Shown here: positions 53,593 through 63,015 of the stretch, piece by piece
How positions within the stretch are numbered: the stretch's first letter is position 1
Layout of the letters: the number at the start of each line of letters is the position of its first letter
DNA from: Achromobacter kerstersii
GTDB taxonomy: Bacteria; Pseudomonadota; Gammaproteobacteria; Burkholderiales; Burkholderiaceae_B
Assembly: GCF_902859595.1 (NCBI RefSeq)
Contig: NZ_CADIJQ010000001.1
Span: forward strand, 186,001-250,000
DNA: 64,000 bases
Direction: 5' to 3'
Position numbers and translations under genes: made by a program
The notes under the pieces: generated by a model
What the model was told of the DNA's origin: nothing
The model's database searches: none
What the model saw: the letters and a program-made list of their open reading frames with translations, nothing else

Positions 53593-54504
53593 ATGAACAT
53601 CACTCTTAAGCAATTGCGCGTCTTCTGCGCGCTGTACGAACTGCGCAGCTTCACGGCGGCCGCGCGCGCGGCCTTCGTGACGCAGTCGGCGGTCAGCAAA
53701 CTGTGCGCCGAACTGGAAGCCGAAGTTGGCCAGCCGTTGTTCGAGCGTTCGACACGCAGCGTCACGCCGTGCGACGGCGCGGCAGATTTCTATGCCTATG
53801 CGCAAGAGATTCTGGGCACCGTGCGCGCCGCCGAGCGCAGCATGGCGGGCCTGCGCACGCTGGAACGCGGCACCGTGGGCGTGGCCACGTCCCCGCTCAT
53901 GATGGCCGGTCTGCTGGGTGAGGTGGTTGCGGACTACCACCGCGCCCATCCCAGCGTGAAACTGGACCTCTTTGAGCTCACTACCGACGACACCATCGAA
54001 CATGTGCGCAACGGGCGTGCAGACTTTGGCATCGTGTCGCTGGAGACGCCTTCGGAAGAGCTGACCACTCGGGTGATCTATCGCGACACCATGTACGCCG
54101 TGTGCGCGCCACGCCACGCGCTGACCCGCAAGCGTGCGGTGACGTGGGCGGATGTGGCCGCGCACGACCACATCATGCTGCGCAACGTCTACAGTGTGCG
54201 GCGCAGCCTGGACCGGGTGGCGGCTGACCTGAACCTGGAATTCCGGTATCGCATCGAGGCCGGCATGCTGATCTCGGTGCTGAAGCTGGTGGGTGCGGGG
54301 CTGGGCATCACAGTGGTGCCGGGCTATGCGTGCGACCTGGCGCGGCAGCTGGGTTTGCGCATTCTGGCCATTGATGGCGCTCGCAAGCATGGGCATGAAC
54401 TCTGGCTTATCCAGCGCCGCAACGCGCGTTTGTCGTTGGCCGCGTCGGCCTTTCTAGCGCGCACGGAAGACTATCTGCGCCAACGGCAGAGTGCCGAGCA
54501 TTAA
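53593..54504 (+). CDS. LysR family transcriptional regulator
   Basis: A 303-residue LysR regulator: helix-turn-helix (ITLKQLRVFCALYELRSFTAAARAAFVTQSAVSKLCAELEAEVGQPLFERSTR) and a periplasmic-binding-like effector domain (VGVATSPLMMAGLLGEVVADYHRAHPSVKLDLFELTTDDTIEHVRNGRADFGIV). It sits between the acyl-CoA pair and the Bug receptor, all on the plus strand. Matching promoter motifs before the first and last of these genes make it their probable activator. Confidence 0.9.
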   Translation: MNITLKQLRVFCALYELRSFTAAARAAFVTQSAVSKLCAELEAEVGQPLFERSTRSVTPCDGAADFYAYAQEILGTVRAAERSMAGLRTLERGTVGVATSPLMMAGLLGEVVADYHRAHPSVKLDLFELTTDDTIEHVRNGRADFGIVSLETPSEELTTRVIYRDTMYAVCAPRHALTRKRAVTWADVAAHDHIMLRNVYSVRRSLDRVAADLNLEFRYRIEAGMLISVLKLVGAGLGITVVPGYACDLARQLGLRILAIDGARKHGHELWLIQRRNARLSLAASAFLARTEDYLRQRQSAEH

Positions 54505-54513
54505 TCCTTGATT

Positions 54514-54534
54514 GGAATAAGTCTATGAAAATTA
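54514..54534 (+). promoter_or_regulatory. Regulatory motif GGAATAA + ATGAAAATTA before the Bug receptor gene
   Basis: GGAATAA (54514-54520) and ATGAAAATTA (54525-54534) match, in part inverted, the motif upstream of the enoyl-CoA hydratase gene. A further GGGATAAG lies at about 54544-54552. Candidate LysR-type binding region, 86 bases before the receptor ATG. Confidence 0.45.
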
Positions 54535-54619
54535 GTCCCTTGTTGGGATAAGCGCAGCGCGAGCATCATACGGGCATGCATTCAAGAGGGCCGACCCGCG
54601 GCCCCAACAGGAGACAAGC

Positions 54620-55627
54620 ATGACTCGACCGTTCGGTGCACCGCGCCGCCGCCTGCTGGCAGCCAGCACCTTCACTGTTCTTGGCGCGTTGGGTGCACTG
54701 GGCGGCGCGCTGCCCTGGGCCGCCGCGCAAGCGCAATCGTCGTATCCCGACAAGCCCATCACCATCGTTGTGCCGTTCTCGCCGGGCAGCGCCACCGACA
54801 CCAGCGCGCGCATCATTGCGGAAAAGCTGGGCCCGCGCATGAACGTGCCGGTGGTGATCGAGAACAAGCCGGGCGCCTCCGGCACGATCGGCTCGTCGTT
54901 CACCGCACGCGCGCAGCCCGACGGCTACACGCTGATTCTTACCAGCAGCTCGACGCACTCGGCCACGCCCGCCTTGTTTCGCAAGCTGCCGTTCGACCCC
55001 ACGGGCGACTTCATCCATATCGTGCGCATCGCCACCATTCCGATGATGCTGGTGGTGCGCGATGATGCGCCCTACAAAACGCTGCCGGAACTGGTCAAGG
55101 CCACGCAGGCCAAGCCCTTGAACTACGCCTACGGCTCGCCCACCAGCCAGATTGCCGGCGCCACGTTCAACACGGTTGCCGGCGCGGCCGCCAACGGCGT
55201 GCCCTACAAGAGCCAGCCGCCGGCCGTGACGGATCTGCTGGGCGGCCACGTCGATTATCTTTTCGCCGACCTGTCTGTCGTGACCTCGTTCATGCAAGGC
55301 GGCAAGCTGCGCGGGCTGGCGTACACCGGTCATGAGCGCGCCAAGGCATTCCCAAGCGTGCCGACCCTTGCCGAGCTGGGCTACAAGAATTTTGACCTGG
55401 TGGTGTGGGTGGGCGTTGCCGCGCCGGCCAAGACGCCGGACGCCATCGTGCAGAAGCTCAACACGGAAGTTGCGGCGATTCTGCGCGAGCCCGACGTGTT
55501 GCAGCGCTTCGAATCGCTGGGCATGCAGGTGTCGCCCAACACGGTGGCCGAACACCAGTCTTTCGCCCAGGCGCAGCGCCAGATCTGGACGCAGCGTGCG
55601 GTCGACGCAAAGATTGAACCGCAGTAA
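54620..55627 (+). CDS. Bug-family tripartite tricarboxylate transporter substrate-binding protein
   Basis: A 335-residue periplasmic receptor with a long twin-Arg-like leader (PRRRLLAASTFTVLG) ending near AQAQ. Bug motifs: KPITIVVPFSPGSATDTSARII, VIENKPGASGTIG, ARAQPDGYTLI and GVPYKSQPPAVTDLLGGHVDY. It probably binds the carboxylic acid used by the CoA-transferase/hydratase pair. No TctAB genes nearby. AGGAGAC ribosome site. Confidence 0.88.
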   Translation: MTRPFGAPRRRLLAASTFTVLGALGALGGALPWAAAQAQSSYPDKPITIVVPFSPGSATDTSARIIAEKLGPRMNVPVVIENKPGASGTIGSSFTARAQPDGYTLILTSSSTHSATPALFRKLPFDPTGDFIHIVRIATIPMMLVVRDDAPYKTLPELVKATQAKPLNYAYGSPTSQIAGATFNTVAGAAANGVPYKSQPPAVTDLLGGHVDYLFADLSVVTSFMQGGKLRGLAYTGHERAKAFPSVPTLAELGYKNFDLVVWVGVAAPAKTPDAIVQKLNTEVAAILREPDVLQRFESLGMQVSPNTVAEHQSFAQAQRQIWTQRAVDAKIEPQ

Positions 55628-55656
55628 GCGCCGCGTTTCTTGTTGCGCTGCGCAGT

Positions 55657-55717
55657 GAAGCAATGATGAACAGCCTGGTACCAGTGATTCCGGTGGTCTG
55701 GTACTAAGGCTTGCTTC
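55657..55717. promoter_or_regulatory. Nested inverted repeats with two CTGGTAC copies before the ABC operon
   Basis: GAAGCAA (55657-55663) pairs with TTGCTTC (55711-55717). Inside, CTGGTACCAG (55675-55684, a perfect palindrome) and CTGGTACTAAG (55698-55708) repeat the core CTGGTAC 23 bp apart. It could be a hairpin ending the Bug transcript or an operator for the ABC operon that begins 70 bases later. Confidence 0.45.
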
Positions 55718-55786
55718 ATCGGGTCGCTACCCTTCGACCTAAGCCATCCAATGAATGGCTGATCGCAACACATCAAGGGGCAAATC

Positions 55787-57364
55787 ATGCGCAGCGCTCG
55801 ACAAGGCTTGGCCACGATTCTGATGGTGTTGGCGACGGCGGCAGGCGCCGCCGCTGCGCAAACACCCAAACCCGGCGGCACATTGGTGGTGGGGTCGACA
55901 CAAGTGCCCCGGCACCTGAACGGCGCGGTGCAGTCGGGCACCGCCACCGCGTTGCCTAGCGCGCAATTGTTCGCCAGCCCCTTGCGCTACGACGCGGACT
56001 GGAAGCCGCAACCCTATCTGGCGGAATCGTGGGAGTTGGCGCCCGACGGCAAATCCCTGACGCTGCACCTGCGCAAAGACGCCGTATTTCACGACGGCAA
56101 ACCCGTGACGTCCGCCGACGTGGCGTTCTCGGTGATGGCGGTAAAGAAGAACCACCCGTTTCAGACCATGCTTGCGCCGGTGCAAGCGGTAGATACGCCT
56201 GACGCCTACACCGCCGTGCTGCGCATGAGCCAGCCGCACCCGGCGATTCTGCTGGCTTTGTCGCCCGCATTGATGCCGGTGCTGCCCAAACACATCTACG
56301 ACGATGGGCAGGACTTGAAGACGCATCCTCGAAACTCGGCGGATGTGGTGGGCTCAGGCCCGTTCAAGTTCAAGGAATTCAAGCCCGGCCAGGAGATCGT
56401 GCTGGAGCGCTTTGATAAATTCTTCTTGCCCGGAAAGCCCTACCTGGACCGGGTTGTCGTGAAGATCAATCCTGATGCAACAAACCTGCTGATCGGGTTG
56501 GAACGCGGTGACATTGCGGCCTTGCCGTTCATGACCGAACCCACCATTTTGCGGCGCGCAAAAGACAACCCCGCCATCGTCATGACCAGCCGCGGCTACG
56601 AAGGAATTGGTGCGCTGAGCTGGCTGGCCTTCAATACGGCGCGCAAACCCCTGAACGATGTGCGCGTGCGGCAGGCCATTGCGCATGCCACCGACAAGGG
56701 CTTCATCACCAAGGCGCTTAACGCGGGCTTTGCCAAGCCCGCCGACGGCCCGATTGTTGGCACCAGCCCCTTCGCCACGCCCGACGTCACGCGTTATCCG
56801 CTGGATTTGAAGAAATCCGAACAACTGCTGGAAGAGGCCGGCTTCAAAAAGGACGCCAAGGGCGAGCGCCTGACGCTGACGGTGGACTACATGCCGGGTT
56901 CTGACGTGCAGGGCAAGAACGTGGCGGAATACTTGCGCAGCCAGTTAAAGAAGGTGGGCATCGCGGTGCAGGTTCGCGCCTCGCCCGACTTTCCCACCTG
57001 GGCCAAGCGCATCGCCAGCCACGATTTCGACATGACGACGGACATTGTTTTCAACTGGGGCGACCCCGTCATTGGCGTGCACCGCACGTACTTGTCGAGC
57101 AACATCCGCGACATCATCTGGACCAACACCCAGTCCTACGCCAACCCGAAAGTCGACGCGCTGCTGGAGCAGGCGGGCACGGAGACCGATGTGGAAAAGC
57201 GCCGCGCGCTGTACGCGGAGTTCCAGCGCCTGGTAACGGAAGACGTGCCGATCGATTTTCTGACGGTCATTCCGTATCACACGCTGATGTCGAAGAAGGT
57301 GCACGGCATGCCCGAGGGGATCTGGGGCATGTTGTCGCCCCTGGACGACGTCTACCTTCAGTAG
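55787..57364 (+). CDS. Dipeptide/oligopeptide-type ABC transporter substrate-binding protein
   Basis: A 525-residue SBP_bac_5 protein with a Sec signal (LATILMVLATAAGAAAAQ). Family features: GGTLVVGSTQVPRHLNGAVQSG, YLAESWELAPDGKSLTLHLRKDAVFHDGKPVTSADVAFSV and YPLDLKKSEQLLEEAGFKKDAKG. These proteins bind peptides, opines, glutathione, nickel chelates or other amide compounds. It heads a seven-gene operon with permeases, two ATPases, an amidohydrolase and a COG0523 GTPase, so an amide-like substrate is likely. Confidence 0.92.
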   Translation: MRSARQGLATILMVLATAAGAAAAQTPKPGGTLVVGSTQVPRHLNGAVQSGTATALPSAQLFASPLRYDADWKPQPYLAESWELAPDGKSLTLHLRKDAVFHDGKPVTSADVAFSVMAVKKNHPFQTMLAPVQAVDTPDAYTAVLRMSQPHPAILLALSPALMPVLPKHIYDDGQDLKTHPRNSADVVGSGPFKFKEFKPGQEIVLERFDKFFLPGKPYLDRVVVKINPDATNLLIGLERGDIAALPFMTEPTILRRAKDNPAIVMTSRGYEGIGALSWLAFNTARKPLNDVRVRQAIAHATDKGFITKALNAGFAKPADGPIVGTSPFATPDVTRYPLDLKKSEQLLEEAGFKKDAKGERLTLTVDYMPGSDVQGKNVAEYLRSQLKKVGIAVQVRASPDFPTWAKRIASHDFDMTTDIVFNWGDPVIGVHRTYLSSNIRDIIWTNTQSYANPKVDALLEQAGTETDVEKRRALYAEFQRLVTEDVPIDFLTVIPYHTLMSKKVHGMPEGIWGMLSPLDDVYLQ

Positions 57365-57376
57365 GACGGGGCCGCC

Positions 57377-58345
57377 ATGTTGCGATTTATTTTTCGCCGG
57401 TTTGCCTATGCGGCCATCTTGCTGCTGGCCGTGGTGACGCTGAATTTTCTGCTGATCCATATTTCACCGGGCGATCCTGTTGAGACCATTGCAGGTTCGA
57501 TGGGCGGCATCAGCGAAGACCTGCGCGCGCAGCTGCGCACGCAGTACGGGCTGGACAAGCCGTTTCTGGTGCAGTTGGGCCTGTATCTGTCGCAGGTGTT
57601 GCGCGGCGATCTGGGCTATTCGTACTTCTTCAACGTGCCGGTGGCGCAGCTGATCTGGGAACGCGTGCCGGCCACGCTGCTATTGGTCGTGACCTCTGTG
57701 CTCAGCGCATTCATCGTCGGCACGTTGCTGGGCACGCTGGCCGCCAGGAAGCCGAACGGGCCGCTGTCGCAAGGCATCACGCTGCTGTCGGTGGTGGGCT
57801 ATTCCGCGCCGGTGTTCTGGACGGGCATCATCCTGATCATCCTGTTTGCGTCCGTGCTGCCGGTCTTTCCGGTGTCCGACATGCGGTCGGCCGGCGGGCC
57901 GCAAGACGGATGGGCGGGCGTGGTGGACGTGTTGCACCATCTGGCGCTGCCGGCGTTCACGCTGGCGTTTGTGTACCTGGCGCAATACAGCCGGCTGGCG
58001 CGCGCCAGCGTCATGGAAGCCCTGTCCGCTGACTACATCCGCACGGCCCGCGCCAAGGGGCTGCCCGAGCGCATCGTGCTGTACAAGCACGCCTTGCGCA
58101 ACGGGGTGTTGCCGGTCGTGACGATGCTAGGCCTGCAATTTGGCAACGTGCTGGCTGGCGCGATCCTGGTGGAGACGGTTTTCAACTGGCCGGGGTTGGG
58201 CCGGCTGGCGTTTGATTCCGTGCTCAGGCGCGACTACCCGACGTTGCTGGGCATCCTGCTGTTCGCCTCGCTGCTGGTCGTGGTGATGAATCAGCTAACG
58301 GATCTGGCCTACCGGCTGATCGACCCGAGGATCAAGACATCATGA
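57377..58345 (+). CDS. ABC transporter permease, DppB type
   Basis: A 322-residue inner-membrane permease with six helices: [33 protein letters not shown] at the start and the EAA loop [49 protein letters not shown]. It lies 12 bp after the binding-protein gene and overlaps the next permease by 4 bp (ATGA). It forms the transmembrane pore with the DppC-type partner. Confidence 0.93.
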   Translation: MLRFIFRRFAYAAILLLAVVTLNFLLIHISPGDPVETIAGSMGGISEDLRAQLRTQYGLDKPFLVQLGLYLSQVLRGDLGYSYFFNVPVAQLIWERVPATLLLVVTSVLSAFIVGTLLGTLAARKPNGPLSQGITLLSVVGYSAPVFWTGIILIILFASVLPVFPVSDMRSAGGPQDGWAGVVDVLHHLALPAFTLAFVYLAQYSRLARASVMEALSADYIRTARAKGLPERIVLYKHALRNGVLPVVTMLGLQFGNVLAGAILVETVFNWPGLGRLAFDSVLRRDYPTLLGILLFASLLVVVMNQLTDLAYRLIDPRIKTS

Positions 58346-59241
58346 GCCAAGCGCCTTCCGCGATTCCCCTTGCTGTTGCCCCCGCGCCATCCCGCGCGCC
58401 GGCCCGGCAGTCCTATGAGGCCCTGCGCGTGTTTGCGCGCAATCCGTCGGCGATCATTGGCGTGCTGCTGCTGACGGTCATTCTGGCGGTGACGATCTTT
58501 GGCCCGATGCTGATGCAGGCAGACCCGTTTGAAATCGCCAGCGCACCGATGGAGCCGCCCGGTGGTGAAATGCTGCTAGGCACCGACTACCTGGGCCGCG
58601 ATGTGTTGACCGGCATGGTCTACGGCGGCCGCGCAACGTTGCTGGTGGGCGTGGTGGCCGCGGTGCTGTCGATGGCCATTGGCCTGACGGTGGGTGCGTT
58701 GGCCGGCTACTACGGCGGCTGGGTGGACGAGACCCTGATGCGCATCACCGAGTTCTTTCAGGTCCTGCCCACCTTGCTCTTCGCGATGGTCTTGGTCACG
58801 CTGTTCTCGCCGTCGCTGGCGACCATTGCGGTGGCGATTGGCGTGGTCAGTTGGACGGGCACCGCGCGGCTGGCGCGCGGAGAATTTCTGCGCTTGAAGC
58901 GCCGCGAATACGTTCTGGCCGAACGCGTCATTGGGGCGGGCGATGCGCGCATCATCTGGCGCGTGATTTTGCCCAATGCGCTGGCGCCGCTGATCGTCTC
59001 GGCCACGCTCGCCATCGGCACCGCCATCCTCTTCGAAGCGGGCTTGTCGTTTTTGGGGCTGGGCGACCCGAACATCATGAGCTGGGGGCTGATGATTGGC
59101 AGCAACCGCCCGTACATCCTGACTGCGTGGTGGGCGGTGACATTGCCCGGCGCGGCCATCTTTCTGACGGTGCTGGCCGTGAGCCTGATTGGCGATGGCT
59201 TGAATGACGCATTGAATCCCAAGTCGCGAGGCCGGTCATGA
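58342..59241 (+). CDS. ABC transporter permease, DppC type
   Basis: A 299-residue permease with the DppC N-terminal segment (FARNPSAIIGVLLLTVILAVTIFGPML), MLLGTDYLGRDVLTGMVYGGRATLLVGVV and the EAA loop RGEFLRLKRREYVLAERVIGAGDARIIWRVILPNALAPLIV. Overlaps both neighbours by 4 bp, showing strict translational coupling. Confidence 0.93.
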   Translation: MSQAPSAIPLAVAPAPSRAPARQSYEALRVFARNPSAIIGVLLLTVILAVTIFGPMLMQADPFEIASAPMEPPGGEMLLGTDYLGRDVLTGMVYGGRATLLVGVVAAVLSMAIGLTVGALAGYYGGWVDETLMRITEFFQVLPTLLFAMVLVTLFSPSLATIAVAIGVVSWTGTARLARGEFLRLKRREYVLAERVIGAGDARIIWRVILPNALAPLIVSATLAIGTAILFEAGLSFLGLGDPNIMSWGLMIGSNRPYILTAWWAVTLPGAAIFLTVLAVSLIGDGLNDALNPKSRGRS

Positions 59242-60284
59242 ACGCGCGCATGGAGGCAATACCGGAAGCGGACAGGGGGGAGCAAAGGGGCGTGCACAAG
59301 GGCGGCCCCGTGCTGGAGGTGGAGTCGCTAAGCCTGGAGTTCCGTTCGCGTGGACGCGTGGCAGAGGTCTTGAGCCAGGTCAGCTTCGAATTGCGCGCCG
59401 GCGAAACCCTGTGCCTGGTAGGCGAGTCTGGCTGCGGAAAAAGCATGACCGCCTTGGCCATCATGCGCTTGATCCCGGAGCTGGGCCGCATCGGCGCCGG
59501 CCGCGTGCGCTTATCGGGTGCGGATCTGGCCTTGCACGATGACGAAGCCATGCGGCGGGTGCGGGGCAACAAGATCTCGATGATCTTCCAGGAACCCATG
59601 ACCGCGCTGAACCCCGTCTATACGGTGGGCGACCAGATTGCCGAGCCGCTGCGGCTGCATCAGGGGCTGAGCAAGGCCGAGGCTCGCACACGCGCTATTG
59701 GCATGCTGAAGTCGGTGGGCATTCCCGTGCCGGAGCGGCGGGTGGATGACTACCCGCATCAGATGTCTGGCGGCATGCGGCAGCGGGTAATGATCGCCAT
59801 CGCGCTGGCCTGCGACCCCGACGTGCTGATTGCCGATGAACCCACCACCGCGCTGGATGTCACCGTGCAGGCGCAGATTTTCGATCTGCTTCGCGACCAG
59901 CAGGCGCGGCGTGGCACCGCCATGTTGTTGATCACTCACGATATGGGCGCGGTGTCGGAAATGGCCGACCGTGTTGTCGTGATGTACGGCGGGCGCGTGG
60001 TGGAGCAGGGCGGTGTGCGGCAGATTCTGACGCAGCCCAGCCACCCGTATACGCAAGGCTTGATCGCCTGTCTGCCCGAGCTGGACCGCGAACCCGACGA
60101 CGTGCGCCCGGACTTGCCCGAGATTCCCGGCGTGGTGCCATCCGTGTGGGATCGCGGCGTGGGTTGCCCTTTTCTGGATCGTTGCGGGCAGTCGCTTGCG
60201 CGCTGCCGCAGCGAGTTTCCGCCCTTGACGTCTGTGGCGCACGGCCAAGACGTGGCCTGTTGGCTTTACCAGGAGGCTTCATGA
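59238..60284 (+). CDS. ABC transporter ATP-binding protein, DppD type
   Basis: A 348-residue ATPase with Walker A GESGCGKS, signature [16 protein letters not shown] and Walker [13 protein letters not shown], plus the C-terminal oligopeptide/dipeptide domain ([13 protein letters not shown] ... [10 protein letters not shown], Cys-rich, which in some members binds an Fe-S cluster). The N-terminal ~20 residues are an unusual polar extension. Overlaps the next gene by 4 bp (ATGATG). Confidence 0.92.
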   Translation: MNARMEAIPEADRGEQRGVHKGGPVLEVESLSLEFRSRGRVAEVLSQVSFELRAGETLCLVGESGCGKSMTALAIMRLIPELGRIGAGRVRLSGADLALHDDEAMRRVRGNKISMIFQEPMTALNPVYTVGDQIAEPLRLHQGLSKAEARTRAIGMLKSVGIPVPERRVDDYPHQMSGGMRQRVMIAIALACDPDVLIADEPTTALDVTVQAQIFDLLRDQQARRGTAMLLITHDMGAVSEMADRVVVMYGGRVVEQGGVRQILTQPSHPYTQGLIACLPELDREPDDVRPDLPEIPGVVPSVWDRGVGCPFLDRCGQSLARCRSEFPPLTSVAHGQDVACWLYQEAS

Positions 60285-61306
60285 TGGCGCAGCCGAATGT
60301 TCCCGCATTGCTGTCCGTGCGCAACCTGGCCGTGCATTTTCCAGTAGGCGGCCGGGGCCGCGACGGCAAGCCCGTTGTGGTCAAGGCGGTTGATGGCGTG
60401 TCGTTCGATCTGGCCCGCGGACGCACGCTGGCCATCGTGGGCGAGTCCGGCTCCGGCAAGACCACCACGGCGCTGTCCGTGCTGCGCCTGGCAGACCCCA
60501 CATCAGGCTCCATCCATTTCGACGGCACCGACTTGACCGCGTTGGGCGCATCGTCGATGCGGCAGATGCGCCGCCGTTTGCAATTGGTGTTCCAGGACCC
60601 GTATTCGTCGTTGAACCCGCGCCAGCGCGCCGAGGATATCGTGCGGGCGCCGCTGGACCTGATGCATATCGACCCGCCTGGCGGACGCGCAGCGCGCGTG
60701 GCCAGCTTGTTTGAATTGGTGGGCTTGCGGCCCGAACAGCGCCAGTTGTTTCCGCATCAGTTTTCGGGCGGCCAGCGGCAGCGGCTGAACGTGGCGCGGG
60801 CGCTTGCCAGTGCGCCCGACCTGATCGTGTGCGACGAACCCGTGTCCGCACTCGACATCGCCATTCGCGCGCAGATCCTGAACCTGCTGCGCCGTATCCA
60901 GCGTGAGCAGAACCAGTCATTCCTGTTCATTTCGCACGATATGGCGGTGGTGGAACACATCTGCGACGACATCGCCGTGATGTACCTGGGCAAGATCATC
61001 GAGCAAGCCTCGCGCCAGGCCTTCTTCACGCGCCCGCTGCATCCCTACAGCGTGGCGCTGATGTCAGCGGTGCCCACCGTCAAGGGCGGGCGCGAATCGG
61101 CCGCCCGCCGCGTGCGGCTGATGGGCGATCCCCCCAGCCCGGTCAACCCGCCGCCCGGCTGCCGCTTTGCCGGACGATGCCCCGCCGCGCAAGCCGTCTG
61201 TTCCACGCACGAACCGGCATTGCGCGAAGTCGTATCGGGCCACCGTGTGGCCTGCCATTTTGTCGAAGTCCGCGACGGCGCCCTGGTGGCGCCGCTTGCC
61301 GGCTGA
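60281..61306 (+). CDS. ABC transporter ATP-binding protein, DppF type
   Basis: A 341-residue partner ATPase with Walker A GESGSGKT, signature FSGGQRQRLNVARALA, Walker B LIVCDEPVSALDI and the C-terminal dipeptide-transporter domain (PPGCRFAGRCPAAQAVC). The ATG at 60281 overlaps the preceding stop; the longer open frame starts inside the previous gene. Together with DppD it powers the importer. Confidence 0.92.
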   Translation: MMAQPNVPALLSVRNLAVHFPVGGRGRDGKPVVVKAVDGVSFDLARGRTLAIVGESGSGKTTTALSVLRLADPTSGSIHFDGTDLTALGASSMRQMRRRLQLVFQDPYSSLNPRQRAEDIVRAPLDLMHIDPPGGRAARVASLFELVGLRPEQRQLFPHQFSGGQRQRLNVARALASAPDLIVCDEPVSALDIAIRAQILNLLRRIQREQNQSFLFISHDMAVVEHICDDIAVMYLGKIIEQASRQAFFTRPLHPYSVALMSAVPTVKGGRESAARRVRLMGDPPSPVNPPPGCRFAGRCPAAQAVCSTHEPALREVVSGHRVACHFVEVRDGALVAPLAG

Positions 61307-61331
61307 ATCCAACCGTCAGAAGGAAGCATCG

Positions 61332-63014
61332 ATGACCCGGCACGAAGGCATGAACGTAAGCCATCCCAGCAATGCCAAGGTGACGATCTACGCCGCCCGC
61401 AGCATCCTGACCATGAACCCGGCGCAGCCGCGCGCAACGCATGTGGCGGTGAAAGACGGCCGCATCCTGGGCGTGGGCAGTAAAGAAGACTTAGCCGGAT
61501 GGGGGCCGTCGGAGGTTGACGACCGGTACGCGGACAAGGTTCTGATGCCCGGCCTGGTCGAAGGGCATTGCCACCTGCCGGAAGGCGGGATGTGGAAGTT
61601 CGTCTACGTGGGCTTCTACGACCGCCGTGGGCCCGATGGCCGGTTATGGAGCGGCCTGAAAAGCTTTGACGCGGTAGCGGGCCGCTTGCGCGAAGCCGAA
61701 CGCAATCTGCCTGCGGGCGAAACGTTGATCGGCTGGGGCTTTGACCCCATCTTCTTCGATGGCCAGCGCATGCGCGTCCAGGACTTGGATGCGGTATCGA
61801 ACACGCGGCCGATTGTCGTCATGCATGCCAGCATGCATTTGATGAACGTGAATTCGCCGATGTTGGCCCGCGCGGGTATCGACCGCGACACTGACATCGA
61901 AGGCGTGACCCGCATGGAAGATGGCCGCCCCAGTGGCGAGCTCTGTGAATTTGCGGCCATGTTCCCGGTGATGCGGCTGATCGGCAGCCCCTTCCGTACC
62001 GTAGGGCTGTCGGAAGACGGGCTGCGCATGTTCGGCAAGGTGGCGCAGTGGGCGGGCGTGACCACCGCGACGGATCTGGTCAATGAGCTGGGCGATGACG
62101 GTCTGGCGACGCTGGCGCGCATCACTGCCGAGGCCGACTATCCGGTGCGCATCGTGCCCGCCGCGTCGGCGTTGACGTATGCCGGCGACCCCGCGAAGTG
62201 CCTGGAAAAACTGTCGGCCGCCAAGCGCTTGAACCACGACAAGCTGCACCTGGGCATGGTCAAACTGGTGGTGGATGGGTCCATCCAGGGGTTCACCGCG
62301 CGGGTGCGTTGGCCCGGTTACTACAACGGCGCGCCCAATGGCATCTGGGTGATTGCGCCCGCCGAGCTGGATGCCACCGTGCAGGCCTATCACGATGCAG
62401 GCGTGCAATTGCACATCCACACCAACGGCGACGAAGCCACGCAGCGCGCCATCGAAGCGGTAGACCTGGCCCTGCGCTGCACCCCGCGCCGTGACCACCG
62501 CCACACCTTGCAGCATTGCCAGATGGCCGACGCCGCCCAGTTCCGGCGCATGGCCAGCTTGGGTATGTGCGTCAATCTGTTCGCCAACCATCTGTACTAC
62601 TGGGGCGACGCGCACTATGCGCTGACGATGGGGCCTGACCGGGCAAACCGCATGGACGCGTGTGCGTCGGCGGCGCGGGCCGGCGTGCCGTTTTCCATCC
62701 ATTCAGACGCGCCGATCACGCCGCTTGGGCCCTTGTTCACCGCGTGGTGCGCCGTCAATCGTCAAACTGCCTCGGGCCGAATTCTTGGCGAGTCTGAGCG
62801 CATCAGCGTGGATGCGGCGCTGCACGCCGTCACCTTGGGCGCGGCCTACACCTTGCATATGGACCATCTGGTCGGTTCCATTGAAGTGGGCAAGTATGCG
62901 GATTTCTGCGTGTTGGGAGACGACCCCGCCGCGGTGCCTGCCGAACGCCTGAAAGACGTCGCCGTGCTGGGTACGGTGGTGGGCGGCCGGCCGCTGTCGT
63001 TGGAAGGAGCCTGA
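61332..63014 (+). CDS. Metal-dependent amidohydrolase, YtcJ/Amidohydro_3-like
   Basis: A 560-residue enzyme with an intact metal site: GLVEGHCHLPEGG (His-x-His), HIHTNGDEAT, HRHTLQHCQMAD and the catalytic Asp in FSIHSDAPITPLGP. The N-terminal composite sandwich (VTIYAARSILTMNPAQPRATHVAVKDGRILGVG) and C-terminal GSIEVGKYADFCVLGDDP are typical. YtcJ-like enzymes hydrolyse amides, hydantoins or N-acyl compounds. The ATG at 61332 has AGAAGGAAG upstream. It sits 25 bp after the ABC ATPase gene, so it probably acts on the imported compound. Confidence 0.9.
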   Translation: MTRHEGMNVSHPSNAKVTIYAARSILTMNPAQPRATHVAVKDGRILGVGSKEDLAGWGPSEVDDRYADKVLMPGLVEGHCHLPEGGMWKFVYVGFYDRRGPDGRLWSGLKSFDAVAGRLREAERNLPAGETLIGWGFDPIFFDGQRMRVQDLDAVSNTRPIVVMHASMHLMNVNSPMLARAGIDRDTDIEGVTRMEDGRPSGELCEFAAMFPVMRLIGSPFRTVGLSEDGLRMFGKVAQWAGVTTATDLVNELGDDGLATLARITAEADYPVRIVPAASALTYAGDPAKCLEKLSAAKRLNHDKLHLGMVKLVVDGSIQGFTARVRWPGYYNGAPNGIWVIAPAELDATVQAYHDAGVQLHIHTNGDEATQRAIEAVDLALRCTPRRDHRHTLQHCQMADAAQFRRMASLGMCVNLFANHLYYWGDAHYALTMGPDRANRMDACASAARAGVPFSIHSDAPITPLGPLFTAWCAVNRQTASGRILGESERISVDAALHAVTLGAAYTLHMDHLVGSIEVGKYADFCVLGDDPAAVPAERLKDVAVLGTVVGGRPLSLEGA

Positions 63015-63015
63015 C

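Noticed and set aside
52780-54396. 538-codon minus-strand open frame opposite the CoA transferase and LysR genes
   Set aside because: Antisense shadow; the plus-strand genes show full domain sets and catalytic residues.
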